Shown here piece after piece: positions 15,763 through 24,213 of a DNA stretch of 44,474 nt; position 1 is the stretch's first letter, and every line of letters starts with the position of its first letter. Under the pieces are notes generated by a model. That model searched no databases. It was not told where the DNA came from and saw only the letters and a program-made list of their open reading frames with translations. The position numbers and the translations under genes were made by a program. The DNA lies in NCBI GenBank assembly GCA_937976375.1, contig CALJRU010000057.1, positions 1 through 44,474 on the forward strand. The letters run 5' to 3'. Source of the DNA: an uncultured Peptococcaceae bacterium (GTDB lineage Bacteria; Bacillota; Peptococcia; Peptococcales; Peptococcaceae).

Positions 15763-15836
15763 GTGTGGAAAGGCTGGATATGATTTTTGCTGAGTGCTGT
15801 CGTTGATTCAGAAAGGAAAATATTGTCATTTCTTGT

Positions 15837-15888
15837 ACGTGCAATACGTATTGTCAGCTTGACCAATACGTGCTGCACGTGCTATAAT
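15837..15888 (+). promoter_or_regulatory. hicAB promoter with 44-base dyad operator
   Basis: The promoter is TTGACC at 15859-15864, an 18-base spacer and TATAAT at 15883-15888. A dyad of 15837-15880 covers the -35: ACGTGCA pairs with TGCACGT, and ACGTATTG (15846-15853) pairs with CAATACGT (15864-15871), all about one centre at 15858.5. CAATACGTATTG at 15842-15853 is itself a perfect 12-bp palindrome. HicB antitoxins with DNA-binding domains repress their operon at such palindromes. Confidence 0.7.
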
Positions 15889-15908
15889 GGGGTAAAAGGA
15901 GTGAGGCA

Positions 15909-16085
15909 ATGAAGGACAAAGAACTGCTTAAATTGTTGAAGCAAGAAGGCTGGCAAGAGAAGAGCATCAATGGCAGCCATCACAAGCTTGTCAAAGATGA
16001 TAAGACCATTGTCGTTCCTGTCCATGGCAAAGAACTCACTAAAGGTTTGTTAAACGCGATTTTGAAACAAGCGGGGTTGAAATAA
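15909..16085 (+). CDS. hicA: HicA mRNA interferase toxin
   Basis: This 58-residue frame starts at ATG 15909 with AAAAGGAG upstream. It encodes the short dsRBD-like HicA fold: MKDKELLKLLKQEGW, then NGSHHKLVKDD, where H24 is the usual catalytic histidine of the GSHH motif, and a closing VVPVHGKELTKGLLN. HicA cleaves mRNA and tmRNA when free. The length is typical of the family. HicB follows after 22 bases with its own ribosome binding site, the toxin-first order typical of hicAB. Confidence 0.9.
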   Translation: MKDKELLKLLKQEGWQEKSINGSHHKLVKDDKTIVVPVHGKELTKGLLNAILKQAGLK

Positions 16086-16107
16086 GCCGCGCGAAGGAGG
16101 CTGTGCA

Positions 16108-16485
16108 ATGACATTCATTTATCCTGCTGTTTTTCATTTGGAAGAGGGTGCTTATTGGGTGGAGTTTCCAGATCTTCCAGGGTGTTTTTCTGCTGGTGAC
16201 ACGCCAGAGGATGCAATGACCAACGCTCAGGAAGCTCTTGCGCTCTATCTTGAACCAGGGGAAGACGCTGTTCCTGACTATCCTCATCCAACGGATATTA
16301 CCACGCTTGCTCAGCCGGAAGCTGGCTTTGTCAGCTATGTGACGAGCGAGGTGGATCTGACGAAGTCCGGCCGTTCGGTCAAAAAAACGTTGACCATTCC
16401 CGAATGGCTCAATAAGAAAGCGGTGGCCCAGGGGGTCAATTTCTCCCAGGTGCTTCAGGAAGCGTTGATTAAACAGTGCTATTAA
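16108..16485 (+). CDS. hicB: HicB antitoxin and repressor
   Basis: This 125-residue protein has the HicB partial RNase H-like fold (YPAVFHLEEGAYWVEFPDLPGCFSAGDTPEDAMTNA is the classic start of the family, here cited only by its position at residues 5-40). A C-terminal DNA-binding segment follows (KKTLTIPEWLNKKAVAQG, NFSQVLQEAL), of ribbon-helix-helix type. It neutralises HicA and probably binds the dyad at 15837-15880. AAGGAGG lies 7 bases before the ATG. The frame is intact and ends before a bidirectional terminator. Confidence 0.9.
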   Translation: MTFIYPAVFHLEEGAYWVEFPDLPGCFSAGDTPEDAMTNAQEALALYLEPGEDAVPDYPHPTDITTLAQPEAGFVSYVTSEVDLTKSGRSVKKTLTIPEWLNKKAVAQGVNFSQVLQEALIKQCY

Positions 16486-16486
16486 A

Positions 16487-16522
16487 AAAACGGACACATC
16501 TCCTCGGAGGTGTGTCCGTTTT
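16487..16522. terminator. Bidirectional terminator between hicB and the dsbA-like gene
   Basis: AAAACGGACACATCTCC pairs with GGAGGTGTGTCCGTTTT with one G-U pair. The flanking A and T runs allow it to work for both convergent operons. Confidence 0.85.
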
Positions 16523-16543
16523 GCGTTCGTTGCAGCATCCGCT

Positions 16544-17170
16544 TTACATGGCCATTTCGATGTGTTTGCGGATGGCGGTGAGGGTCATGATGCCCATGAT
16601 GTCGATTTTGCCGTTGAAGGTGTAGTGTGGGACGAGGTCGATGTCGCGTTCGTCGGCTTCTTCGAAGTCTTCGAAGATCTGGCCGCGATAGGCGCCTGGG
16701 TCCTGGAGGACGGCGAGAGCGTCGTCGCGGTTGAGGCCGCATTCGGCGGCGAAGTCGGCGAGGAGGTCGAAGTTGGAGATGTCCTGGCATTCTTCAAAAT
16801 AGGCTTTGAAGATGCGGGTGTTGAGGGCGACGTGTTTGCCTTGTTCCTGGGCCCAGAGGGTGAGGCGGTGGGCGTCTTCGGTGGCGATGTCCGGAATGTG
16901 GGCCATGTCGTAGTGGAGGCCAACTTTGGCAGCCATGTCTTCAATGGATTTGAGCTTTTTGAGCACTTCGTCCTGTTTGGCTGCTGGCAGGTTCAGCCCT
17001 TCGACAAAGGTGCGTTCCGGGTGGCTTTCTTTGCCGGCGTCGAGCAGGTAGACGCGGTGGGTGATTTTGTAGTCGGTGATGCCCATTTCCTCGAGCACTT
17101 GGAAGAGCTGCTTTTTGCCGATGTAGCAGTATGGGCAGGTGTAGTCGGACCAGATTTCGATGTCTAGCAT
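16544..17170 (-). CDS. DsbA/FrnE-family thiol oxidoreductase
   Basis: This 208-residue thioredoxin-fold protein has CPYC at residues 12-15 (SDYTCPYCYIGKKQL), a helical insert domain (about residues 60-160) and the cis-proline region DLVPHYTFNGK near residues 183-193. There is no signal peptide, so it is cytoplasmic like FrnE proteins. It is expected to act on disulfides or thiol conjugates; a substrate cannot be read from the sequence. GGAG precedes the ATG, and it is the third gene of the rqcH-rlmH unit, 12 bases after rlmH. FrnE-type proteins often occur without a defined partner. Confidence 0.85.
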   Translation of the reverse strand: MLDIEIWSDYTCPYCYIGKKQLFQVLEEMGITDYKITHRVYLLDAGKESHPERTFVEGLNLPAAKQDEVLKKLKSIEDMAAKVGLHYDMAHIPDIATEDAHRLTLWAQEQGKHVALNTRIFKAYFEECQDISNFDLLADFAAECGLNRDDALAVLQDPGAYRGQIFEDFEEADERDIDLVPHYTFNGKIDIMGIMTLTAIRKHIEMAM

Positions 17171-17182
17171 GGTGTTGTCTCC

Positions 17183-17662
17183 TTATTTATGATATTTTTG
17201 GCCACTGTTGATGCGGGCGCAGCGGTAAAGCTGTTCGCAGAAGAGGACGCGCATCAGCTGGTGGGGAAAGGTGAGTTTGGAAAAGGACAGGGCAAAGTTG
17301 CTGCGGCGCAGCACGTCGTCGCCCAGGCCGTAGCTGCCGCCGATGACGAACACGAGATGGGTGTGGCCGGCGGTTTCCCAGCAGCGCAGGGTGTCGGCGA
17401 GGGCGAGGGTGTCGAGTTCTTTGCCGAGAATTTCAAGGGTGACGACAAAGTCGTCGTCGCGAATGTGCTTGAGCAGCCGTTCGCCTTCTTTGTCTTTGAG
17501 GGCGGTGATGGCTTTGTCGCTGTCCTGGGCAGGGTCTTTTTCGTCGGCAACGGCCACGATCTTGAACTGGTGATACTTGGTCAGCCGCTTGCTGTATTCG
17601 TCGATGGCGCCCTGCCAGTATTTTTCTTTGATTTTGCCAACGCAGAGCAGGGTAATGTACAT
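17183..17662 (-). CDS. rlmH: 23S rRNA pseudouridine1915-N3 methyltransferase RlmH
   Basis: The 159-residue protein matches RlmH over its whole length: MYITLLCVGKIKEKYW at the start, the glycine-rich SAM-binding knot FVIGGSYGLG near residues 104-113, and the conserved end LTFPHQLMRVLFCEQLYRC with the final KYHK. It methylates pseudouridine 1915 in helix 69 of 23S rRNA on the assembled ribosome. Its start overlaps the rqcH stop as TGATG, so the two are translationally coupled, joining two ribosome-related functions. Confidence 0.95.
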   Translation of the reverse strand: MYITLLCVGKIKEKYWQGAIDEYSKRLTKYHQFKIVAVADEKDPAQDSDKAITALKDKEGERLLKHIRDDDFVVTLEILGKELDTLALADTLRCWETAGHTHLVFVIGGSYGLGDDVLRRSNFALSFSKLTFPHQLMRVLFCEQLYRCARINSGQKYHK

Positions 17663-19440
17663 CAGTCTTGCGGTGCCTCCGTGTGGGTCAGCATGGCTTC
17701 GACAGCGGCTTCGTCAGGGGTGACGAAGATGGTCTGCTGGTCGGTGTAGATGACCATGCCCGGTTTGGCGCCGGATGGCTTGTGCACATTCTTGCGCAGG
17801 GTGGTGTCCACTGGCACCTTGGCCGAGTAGCGCGCCTTGGAGAACCAGGCGGCGAGTTCGGCGGCTTTTTCGATGACCTCCGGCGTGAAGCCGTCATAGT
17901 TGCGGTTGGCTTTGACGATGACGTGGGCGCCGTGGATGTCTTTGGTGTGGAGCCAGAGGTCGGCGTTGCGGCCGATTTTCTGGGTGACGAAGTCGTTTTG
18001 GTGGTTGTTCTTGCCGATGTAGACTTCGTAGCCATCGAGGTAGAGATGGGTTGGGGCTGGGGCGTGCTTGGCCTTTTTGCCGCGCGTTTGGGCGTGGCGC
18101 TTGGCGTAGCCGGCTTCTTCCAGCTCCAGGCGCACGTCGACGAGGTCGTCGGTGTTTTGCGCCTGTTCGAGGCTGTCTTCGATGGTGCGCAGGTATTCCA
18201 GCTCGTCGCTGGTTTTTTCGGCTTGCACGGCGGCCTTTTCGGCGCTGACCTTGGCCTTGTTGTACTTCTTGAAGAAGGCCTGGGCGTTTTCGTTCGGCGT
18301 TTTGCTTGGGTTCATTTCAATGCGTTCCACAGGCGCGCCGTCTTTGTAGAAGTTTTCAACCTCAGCGATCGGCCCCTGCTTGATGCGGTAGAGGTTGGCG
18401 GTGATGAGCTCGCCTTTGATGCGCCATTCGTCGGCGTGTTCGAGCTCGTCGACTTTTTCCAGCTGCAGCTGGAGCTTTTTCTCGCAGCGCTCTTTTTCGT
18501 GGCGCACGATGCGCTCCAGGCTGGTGCGTTTCTGTTGGAAGAGCTCCTGGTGCTCCTTGATTTCGTAGTAGTCTTCGAGCATGGTGGTCATGCTTGGGCG
18601 GCTTTCCTGGTGGTAGCTGGCGAGCTGTTCCAGGGCGAAGGGCGCAAAGGCCACAATCTCGCGCCCGTGGTAGGCCAGCGTTGGCTGCCAGCTTTCCTCT
18701 TCGGCCATGGTGCGCAGCTTGGCGCACTGCTGGTAGAGGCGGCTGTAGTCGATTTCGCCCAGGTATTCCACGCGGGTGTCCGGGGCAATGTTGGCGCGCA
18801 CCAAAAGCTCGGTCACCGTTTGCGGGCCAAAGCCGGCGACGCTTGCCAAGAGCGCCTTGGACGCAGTCTTTTGCAAGCCGGCATCGAGCATGGCTTCGGT
18901 GAGGGTGGCTTCGTCCAGGGTGTCCAGCGGATGTTTGTGCTGGGCCGGCGGCATTTGATAAGGAATGCCTGGCTGGAACTGGCGGTAGTTGTTGGTGCCC
19001 ATGCCGACGCGCTTGATGGCGTCGAGGATGGTGCCGTGGTCGTCGATGAGGACGATGTTGCTGTTTTTGCCCATGAGCTCAAAGAGCAGGGTGAAGGTGG
19101 TTTCTTCGCCGATTTCGTTGCGGCCGCGCAGGTCAAAAGCGATCATGCGCTCCCAGTCGACCTGGTGAATGGCTTTGATGACCGCGCCTTGGATATGTTT
19201 GCGCATCACCATGCAAAACTGCGGCGGCGTCTGCGGGCTTTCAAAGGTCTGCTTGGTCAGCGAGACGCGCGCACTCTGAGGATTGATGGTGGCGTAGCAT
19301 TTGTGGTTGTGTCCGCCAGCGCGCACACTCATGGTCATGGCGTGGGCGCTGGGCTGTGTGATCTTATCGATGCGGCCGCCGGCAAGCTGGCTGGCAAGGT
19401 CCTGCGCCAGGGCGCGCATCGCGATTCCGTCTAAAGACAT
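17662..19440 (-). CDS. rqcH: RqcH/Rqc2 (NFACT) ribosome quality control protein
   Basis: This 592-residue protein binds stalled 50S subunits carrying peptidyl-tRNA and recruits tRNA-Ala for C-terminal alanine tailing in the family. NFACT-N (about residues 1-200) includes GGRIDKITQP and RGRNEIGEET. HhH and coiled-coil segments (about 200-430) come next, then the NFACT-R domain (HLYLDGYEVYIGKNNHQND near residues 460-480, LWLHTKDIHGAHVIVK near 495). The start at 19440 is preferred over 19446 because the AAAGGAGG site lies 6 bases before it and touches the upstream ATG. Residues E97-R98 stand where Bacillus RqcH, as I recall, has D97-R98. It was formerly annotated as a fibronectin-binding protein. 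Confidence 0.92.
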   Translation of the reverse strand: MSLDGIAMRALAQDLASQLAGGRIDKITQPSAHAMTMSVRAGGHNHKCYATINPQSARVSLTKQTFESPQTPPQFCMVMRKHIQGAVIKAIHQVDWERMIAFDLRGRNEIGEETTFTLLFELMGKNSNIVLIDDHGTILDAIKRVGMGTNNYRQFQPGIPYQMPPAQHKHPLDTLDEATLTEAMLDAGLQKTASKALLASVAGFGPQTVTELLVRANIAPDTRVEYLGEIDYSRLYQQCAKLRTMAEEESWQPTLAYHGREIVAFAPFALEQLASYHQESRPSMTTMLEDYYEIKEHQELFQQKRTSLERIVRHEKERCEKKLQLQLEKVDELEHADEWRIKGELITANLYRIKQGPIAEVENFYKDGAPVERIEMNPSKTPNENAQAFFKKYNKAKVSAEKAAVQAEKTSDELEYLRTIEDSLEQAQNTDDLVDVRLELEEAGYAKRHAQTRGKKAKHAPAPTHLYLDGYEVYIGKNNHQNDFVTQKIGRNADLWLHTKDIHGAHVIVKANRNYDGFTPEVIEKAAELAAWFSKARYSAKVPVDTTLRKNVHKPSGAKPGMVIYTDQQTIFVTPDEAAVEAMLTHTEAPQD

Positions 19441-19467
19441 AGGCATCCTCCTTTGTGTCTACCCTCA

Positions 19468-19473
19468 ATTATA
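19468..19473 (-). promoter_or_regulatory. -10 element of the rqcH operon
   Basis: Read on the minus strand, TATAAT lies 27 bases before the rqcH start, with no good -35. It lies in the 201-base divergent gap between rqcH and zapA. Confidence 0.45.
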
Positions 19474-19604
19474 ACACAGGTGTTCCGGCGGCGGGTAGTC
19501 TTTTCCGGCGAGGCGGGGTGATTTGGCGCTGGGCGCGGGAAATCTTTAGGCGGGCCTTGGCAATCTCTTCATTAAAAATAGATGACTTGCGTGGGTAGCT
19601 ATGA

Positions 19605-19610
19605 TATAAT
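19605..19610 (+). promoter_or_regulatory. -10 element of zapA
   Basis: A perfect TATAAT with preceding TATGA lies 31 bases before the chosen zapA start. No -35 close to consensus is visible. Confidence 0.5.
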
Positions 19611-19641
19611 GTCAGTTAGTATGATTGAGAGGAGAATGCGC

Positions 19642-19890
19642 ATGGAGGAGGTCCATTCCTATACCTTGGAATTGCTGGGCCAGACGTATCAGGTGCGTTC
19701 CAGTGATGATGAGGCGGTGGTTTCGGCGGTGTTCGAGCGGCTGCTTCATGAGGTGGCTGTTGTCGGCGAGGAGCAATCGTTTCTCACGCAGCGGGAACAG
19801 CTCCTGCTCGCGGCGCTGAACATTACGCAGCGGCTTCTCGATCTTGAAGAAGAAAATACATTGCTGTTAGACTTGCTCAATGCAGAATAA
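19642..19890 (+). CDS. zapA: Cell division protein ZapA
   Basis: This 82-residue protein reads as ZapA: an N-terminal beta hairpin (HSYTLELLGQTYQVRSSDDE), then a helix (VVSAVFERLLHEVA), and a long C-terminal coiled coil (LLLAALNITQRLLDLEEEN) that forms dimers and tetramers bundling FtsZ filaments at the septum. The start at 19642 is chosen because GAGAGGAG at 19627-19634 is best spaced to it; in-frame ATGs at 19621 and 19636 are less likely. It stands first in the rightward operon, 24 bases before the ligase gene. Confidence 0.85.
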   Translation: MEEVHSYTLELLGQTYQVRSSDDEAVVSAVFERLLHEVAVVGEEQSFLTQREQLLLAALNITQRLLDLEEENTLLLDLLNAE

Positions 19891-19914
19891 ATAACGAATA
19901 GGATGGTGCACTGA

Positions 19915-21165
19915 ATGTTAAAAGATCAACTGATTGATTTTATGAAATCGTTTGAAACCGATCACGATGCTTTCAAGCTCTATGTAACCTTTGACCATGT
20001 GCTTTTGCACACCAAGGATTTCACTGCTGTGAACTACAGCGACGAACAGGGCATCGCGGATCTTTTGGAATATATGAATCGCGCTGGCTGGGAACGTATC
20101 GAAGAAGACGGCATGCTGGTTGGCGTGAGAAACCTCCAGGCAAAACAACGCGTCACCCTGGGCCTTGGCGGCCAGGTGAAATGGACCTACGGCCCATTCA
20201 TGGAAATGAAGGACGTGGACCAGGCGTACTTGGGCTTCATCGAAGGCCTTTTTGAAGAACTGCGCCGCCGCGGCATGACCCTTTTGGCCACCGGCCATCA
20301 GCCTGTCAGCGCTGCGAAGGACATCGAAATCGTGCCAACGGCTGCCAACAAATGCCTGGCTGCTTATGCTGAAGGCAACGACGCCCTTCTGGATGCGCTC
20401 ACCGCAAGCGCTCGCATGAGCGTCAGCATGCAGTATGCGCATGTTGACAACTTCGAAAAGCGTTTCCAGGCTGCAGCCATCATCCAGCCAGCTATTGCTG
20501 CGCTGTTTGACAACGCTGCCTGGGTGAACGGCAAGGAAAACGACAAGACCCTGTACAACATCAACAACATTCTCGCGGCGGACCCTTCCTTCTATCATCT
20601 GGAAGACGTCATGAGCGAACACTTCAAATACACCGACTTTGCCGACTTCCTCATGGATGCGCCAGCCGTTGCCATGAAGGACGGCGACACCCTCGTGCCA
20701 GCCGGCGACAAGAAGGTGGAAGACGTTTATGCCGACGGCATCAGCCGCGAAGAAATCCTGCGCCAGCTTTCTTTTGTAAAGCCAATGGTGTCCTTCGATG
20801 AATACGGCATGACCCTGACCAATGTCGACAGCGTGCCATACCCACTGAACATGGCTTATGTGCTGATGATGAAGGCGCTGATGTACAACCCAGACCACAT
20901 CACCGCTCTGCAGCAGCTGATCGAAGAAATGAAGGAAGAAAACCTCATCGCCGCCCATCAGGAGATCCTCACCAAGGGCCTGAAAGCACCAATGCGCGAA
21001 GGCACCGCTTTCGACCTCATCAAGGATCTGTTCTTTATGATTACATTGACAACCGGTCCAAAGGAACAGCATTATCTGCAGCCTTTGAACGCTCTGTTGT
21101 TCAAGGACATCACCACCAAAGGCGTCAGCGCGAAACAGTTCGCAAACATGCTGGCGAATGCGTAA
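19915..21165 (+). CDS. Glutamate-cysteine ligase-like protein (GCS2 family)
   Basis: This 416-residue protein resembles the plant-type glutamate-cysteine ligase family. The visible marks are LGGQVKWTYGPFMEM (about residues 82-96), GMTLLATGHQPVS near 121, and ARMSVSMQYAHVDNFEKRF near 164-182, where the family has its glutamate-binding region. It would join glutamate and cysteine to gamma-glutamylcysteine in the cytoplasm. No glutathione synthetase gene is seen nearby, so the product could serve as the thiol itself or another amino acid could be the substrate. The gene is GC-rich like the core genome, the frame is intact, and a terminator follows 21 bases after the stop. Confidence 0.65.
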   Translation: MLKDQLIDFMKSFETDHDAFKLYVTFDHVLLHTKDFTAVNYSDEQGIADLLEYMNRAGWERIEEDGMLVGVRNLQAKQRVTLGLGGQVKWTYGPFMEMKDVDQAYLGFIEGLFEELRRRGMTLLATGHQPVSAAKDIEIVPTAANKCLAAYAEGNDALLDALTASARMSVSMQYAHVDNFEKRFQAAAIIQPAIAALFDNAAWVNGKENDKTLYNINNILAADPSFYHLEDVMSEHFKYTDFADFLMDAPAVAMKDGDTLVPAGDKKVEDVYADGISREEILRQLSFVKPMVSFDEYGMTLTNVDSVPYPLNMAYVLMMKALMYNPDHITALQQLIEEMKEENLIAAHQEILTKGLKAPMREGTAFDLIKDLFFMITLTTGPKEQHYLQPLNALLFKDITTKGVSAKQFANMLANA

Positions 21166-21186
21166 TCTTAAAAAACGACTCTCGAG

Positions 21187-21213
21187 CGACAGCTTGGTTT
21201 CAAGCTGTCGTTT
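21187..21213 (+). terminator. Intrinsic terminator before der
   Basis: CGACAGCTTG (21187-21196) and CAAGCTGTCG (21201-21210) form a perfect 10-bp stem with a 4-base loop, then TTTCG. The short T run suggests partial read-through into der. Confidence 0.65.
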
Positions 21214-21237
21214 CGCGTTATTGAAAGGAGTATGGAC

Positions 21238-22557
21238 ATGAAACCTGTTGTTGCGATCGTCGGGAGGGCGAACGTTGGCAAATCCACCCTTTTCAACCGA
21301 CTGACACACACCCGCCGCGCCATCGTCGATGACTTTGCCGGCGTCACCCGCGACCGTCTCTATGAAGACGTGACCTGGTGCGGCAAGACCTTCACCCTCA
21401 TCGACACCGGCGGCATCGAACTCAAGAGCAACGATGAAATATTGAAAAACGTGCGTTTCCAGGCGGAAATCGCCATCGACGAATCGGACGTGATCCTTTA
21501 TGTGGTCGACGCCACCACCGGCATCACCGGTGACGACGAAGAAGTGGCCCAGATGCTGCGCCGCAGCGGCAAGCCTGTGATCCTCGTGGTCAACAAGGTG
21601 GAACGCTTCGACGACCTCACCGACGTTTACGAGTTTTACAGCCTCGGCATGGACGAGCTGATTCCTATTTCAGCATCTCACGGCACCAACACCGGCGACC
21701 TTCTGGACGCCATTCATGCGCGCCTGGAAGCGCTGCCGGATGCTGTGGAGGAAGAAGACGACCGCGTGCACATTGCCGTGGTGGGCCGTCCTAACGTGGG
21801 CAAGTCGTCCTTGACCAACGCCATCATCGGCGAAGACCGCTCCATCGTCAGCGATGTGGCAGGCACCACCCGCGACGCCATCGACTCGGTCTTCAAGCAC
21901 GACGGCGAAGAATTCGTCATCGTCGACACCGCTGGCATGCGCAAGCGCGGCAAGATCGACATGGCCACCGAGCGTTACAGCGTCATGCGTGCGCTGCGCG
22001 CCGTAGACCGCTGCGACGTGGCCCTCTTTGTCATCAACGCCGAAGAAGGTCTCATCGAGCAGGACAAGCGCGTGGCAGGCTATGTGCATGAGCAGGGCAA
22101 AGGGCTCATCATCGTTGTCAACAAGTGGGACTTGATTGAAAAAGACGACAAGACCATCAACACCTACACCGAAAAAATCAAAAACCAGCTGCTCTTTATG
22201 AGCTATGCGCCGATCATTTTTGTTTCGGCATTGACGGGGCAGCGTGTGGGGCGTATTATTGACATCGTCAAAGCGGTTGCAGAAACGCGCCTGATGCGCC
22301 TGCCAACCAGCTTGGTCAACGAAATCGTGCGCGATGCGGTGCTCAAAAACCCACCGCCAAGCGACAAAGGCAAGCGCCTGAAGATTTTCTACGCCACCCA
22401 GGTCGACGTGGCGCCGCCAACCTTCGCGCTCTTTGTCAACGATGCTGAGCTGATGCATTTTTCCTATCTGCGTTATCTGGAAAACTGCATTCGCAAGCAT
22501 TTCACATTTGAAGGCACGACCATTCGTTTGGAATTGAGAAATAAAAAAGAGGGATGA
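21238..22557 (+). CDS. der: Ribosome assembly GTPase Der (EngA)
   Basis: The protein of 439 residues has two tandem GTPase domains and a KH-like C-terminal domain, the hallmark of Der, which matures the 50S subunit. Domain 1 has GRANVGKS (residues 8-15), DTGG and NKVE; domain 2 has GRPNVGKSSL near residue 182, DTAGM and NKWDL. The KH-like region ends with RLELRNKK. Start 21238 is preferred over 21232 because AAAGGAG at 21224-21230 is too close to the earlier ATG. It runs into plsY with 3 bases between stop and ATG. Confidence 0.96.
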   Translation: MKPVVAIVGRANVGKSTLFNRLTHTRRAIVDDFAGVTRDRLYEDVTWCGKTFTLIDTGGIELKSNDEILKNVRFQAEIAIDESDVILYVVDATTGITGDDEEVAQMLRRSGKPVILVVNKVERFDDLTDVYEFYSLGMDELIPISASHGTNTGDLLDAIHARLEALPDAVEEEDDRVHIAVVGRPNVGKSSLTNAIIGEDRSIVSDVAGTTRDAIDSVFKHDGEEFVIVDTAGMRKRGKIDMATERYSVMRALRAVDRCDVALFVINAEEGLIEQDKRVAGYVHEQGKGLIIVVNKWDLIEKDDKTINTYTEKIKNQLLFMSYAPIIFVSALTGQRVGRIIDIVKAVAETRLMRLPTSLVNEIVRDAVLKNPPPSDKGKRLKIFYATQVDVAPPTFALFVNDAELMHFSYLRYLENCIRKHFTFEGTTIRLELRNKKEG

Positions 22558-22560
22558 GTG

Positions 22561-23166
22561 ATGGAGCAAGTCTCCGTTTTGAATGTCATCATAATCATCA
22601 TTGTGGCGTATCTTTTGGGTTCGCTGTCGTTCGGCTGGATGGTGGGACGTCTGCAAGGCGTCAACATCCTTGAAAAAGGCAGCGGCAACCCGGGATTCAC
22701 CAATGTCTGGCGTACGCTGGGCATCAAGTGGGCGTCGCTGGTGCTTTTCCTGGACGGACTGAAAGGCTATCTGTCGGCGTTCATCGGCTACCACCTCGGC
22801 GGCGAACTGGGCATGATGATCGGCTTTGTCTGCGCGATCATCGGCCATTCGTTCAGCTGGATGCTGCATTTCAAAGGCGGCAAAGGCATTGCCACCGCCG
22901 GCGGCGCGCTCCTGTATGTGTCGCCGCTGACGCTGGCGGTGCTGTTGGTGGTGCTCGCTGTGATTGTAAAATGCACCAAGTACATGTCACTTGGTTCGAT
23001 CACTGTGGCGATTCTCTGTCCTATTCTGCTTTATCTGGAAGGACAGCCGCCGATTGTTGTCGGCATCATCGCCTGCGGCGTCTGCTATATCATCTGGCTG
23101 CACCGGGGAAACATCAGACGCCTGTTAAATGGAACGGAAAACAAGATCGGTCAGAAAAGGAGTTGA
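22561..23166 (+). CDS. plsY: Acyl-phosphate glycerol-3-phosphate acyltransferase PlsY
   Basis: This 201-residue integral membrane protein has about five hydrophobic segments. The three PlsY motifs can be seen: GSGNPGFTNVWRTLG near residues 40-54 (acyl-phosphate binding), GKGIATAGG near 103-111, and the C-terminal HRGNIRRLLNGTENK. It makes lysophosphatidic acid from acyl phosphate and glycerol 3-phosphate, the first step of phospholipid synthesis. The start at ATG 22561 is chosen over GTG 22558 on ribosome-binding-site spacing. It is followed after 6 bases by gpsA, which supplies glycerol 3-phosphate. Confidence 0.94.
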   Translation: MEQVSVLNVIIIIIVAYLLGSLSFGWMVGRLQGVNILEKGSGNPGFTNVWRTLGIKWASLVLFLDGLKGYLSAFIGYHLGGELGMMIGFVCAIIGHSFSWMLHFKGGKGIATAGGALLYVSPLTLAVLLVVLAVIVKCTKYMSLGSITVAILCPILLYLEGQPPIVVGIIACGVCYIIWLHRGNIRRLLNGTENKIGQKRS

Positions 23167-23172
23167 CCCATT

Positions 23173-24210
23173 ATGGCAAAGGTTGCTGTTTATGGTGCCG
23201 GCAGCTGGGGCACAGCGCTGGCACAGGTATTGGCGTGCAATGGGCATGAGGTGACCCTGTGGGGGCGCAACGAAGCGCAGATGCAGGACATCGCCGAAAG
23301 CCGCGAAAATAAAAAGTACCTGCCGGGCGTAACCCTGCACCCAACGCTGCGTGTGACGAGCGCATGGCCGGCAGCTGGCGACTACGACTATCTGCTCATT
23401 GGTGTGCCAACCCAAAGCCAGCGCGGGCTTTTGGAATCCCATCGCGAGGAATTCCAGGTCGCAGCAGGCGTGCTCATCAACGTGGCCAAGGGCATCGAGA
23501 CGGCGACGGGCAAGTGCGTGCATGAAGTGTACATGGACGTGCTCGGTGACGGCGTCATGGACCGCTATGTGGTACTCTACGGGCCAAGCCACGCCGAAGA
23601 ATTCGGCCGCAACATGCCGACGGCGCTGGTGGCAGCGAGCCAGAACCCAGATGCTGCCGAAGGCGTGCAGAGCATTTTTATGAATGACAACGTGCGCGTT
23701 TACACCGGCAAGGACGTGGTCGGTGTTGAACTGGGCGGCGCTTTGAAGAACATCATCGCTCTGGCCATCGGCATGACCATCGGCCTGGGCTACGGCGATA
23801 ACGCGCGCGCGGCGCTTATGACCCGCGGCCTGGCGGAAATCACCCGCCTTGGCGTGGCACTGGGCGCAGAGCCTTACACCTTTTTGGGGCTGACCGGCGT
23901 GGGCGACCTTTTTGTCACCTGTACCTCCGAACACAGCCGTAACCGCCGCGCCGGCATCATGCTCGGCAAAGGCCAGAAGCTCGACGATGTGCTGGCCAAC
24001 ATGGGCATGGTTGTGGAAGGCGTTTCGACCACCAAGGCGGCGTACGCCCTGGCGAAGGAACGCCACATCGAAATGCCAATTCTGGAACAGATGTATCACG
24101 TGCTTTTTGAAGACGGCGACGTCAACGCCTGCACCAAGGCCTTGATGACCCGTTCGAAAAAAGGCGAACACGACGATTTTGAGAAAAAAGATTCGATAGG
24201 GATGAAGTAA
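23173..24210 (+). CDS. gpsA: Glycerol-3-phosphate dehydrogenase (NAD(P)+) GpsA
   Basis: This 345-residue cytoplasmic enzyme reduces dihydroxyacetone phosphate to glycerol 3-phosphate for phospholipid synthesis. The Rossmann motif GAGSWGTALA is at residues 8-17, the substrate region LYGPSHAEE near 135-143, the catalytic lysine region ELGGALKNIIALA near 185-197, and GLTGVGDLFVTC with NRRAG near 238-258. The final 15 residues after TRSKKGEHDD are charged and probably a tail. It is coupled to plsY upstream and to the ABC ATPase gene 3 bases downstream. Confidence 0.95.
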   Translation: MAKVAVYGAGSWGTALAQVLACNGHEVTLWGRNEAQMQDIAESRENKKYLPGVTLHPTLRVTSAWPAAGDYDYLLIGVPTQSQRGLLESHREEFQVAAGVLINVAKGIETATGKCVHEVYMDVLGDGVMDRYVVLYGPSHAEEFGRNMPTALVAASQNPDAAEGVQSIFMNDNVRVYTGKDVVGVELGGALKNIIALAIGMTIGLGYGDNARAALMTRGLAEITRLGVALGAEPYTFLGLTGVGDLFVTCTSEHSRNRRAGIMLGKGQKLDDVLANMGMVVEGVSTTKAAYALAKERHIEMPILEQMYHVLFEDGDVNACTKALMTRSKKGEHDDFEKKDSIGMK

Positions 24211-24213
24211 ACA

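Noticed and set aside
17668..19434. Open frame of 588 codons on the plus strand opposite rqcH
   Set aside because: It is the antisense shadow of a clear, conserved gene with GC-rich codons; composition (V, G, F, E-rich) has no family likeness and no ribosome binding site was found.
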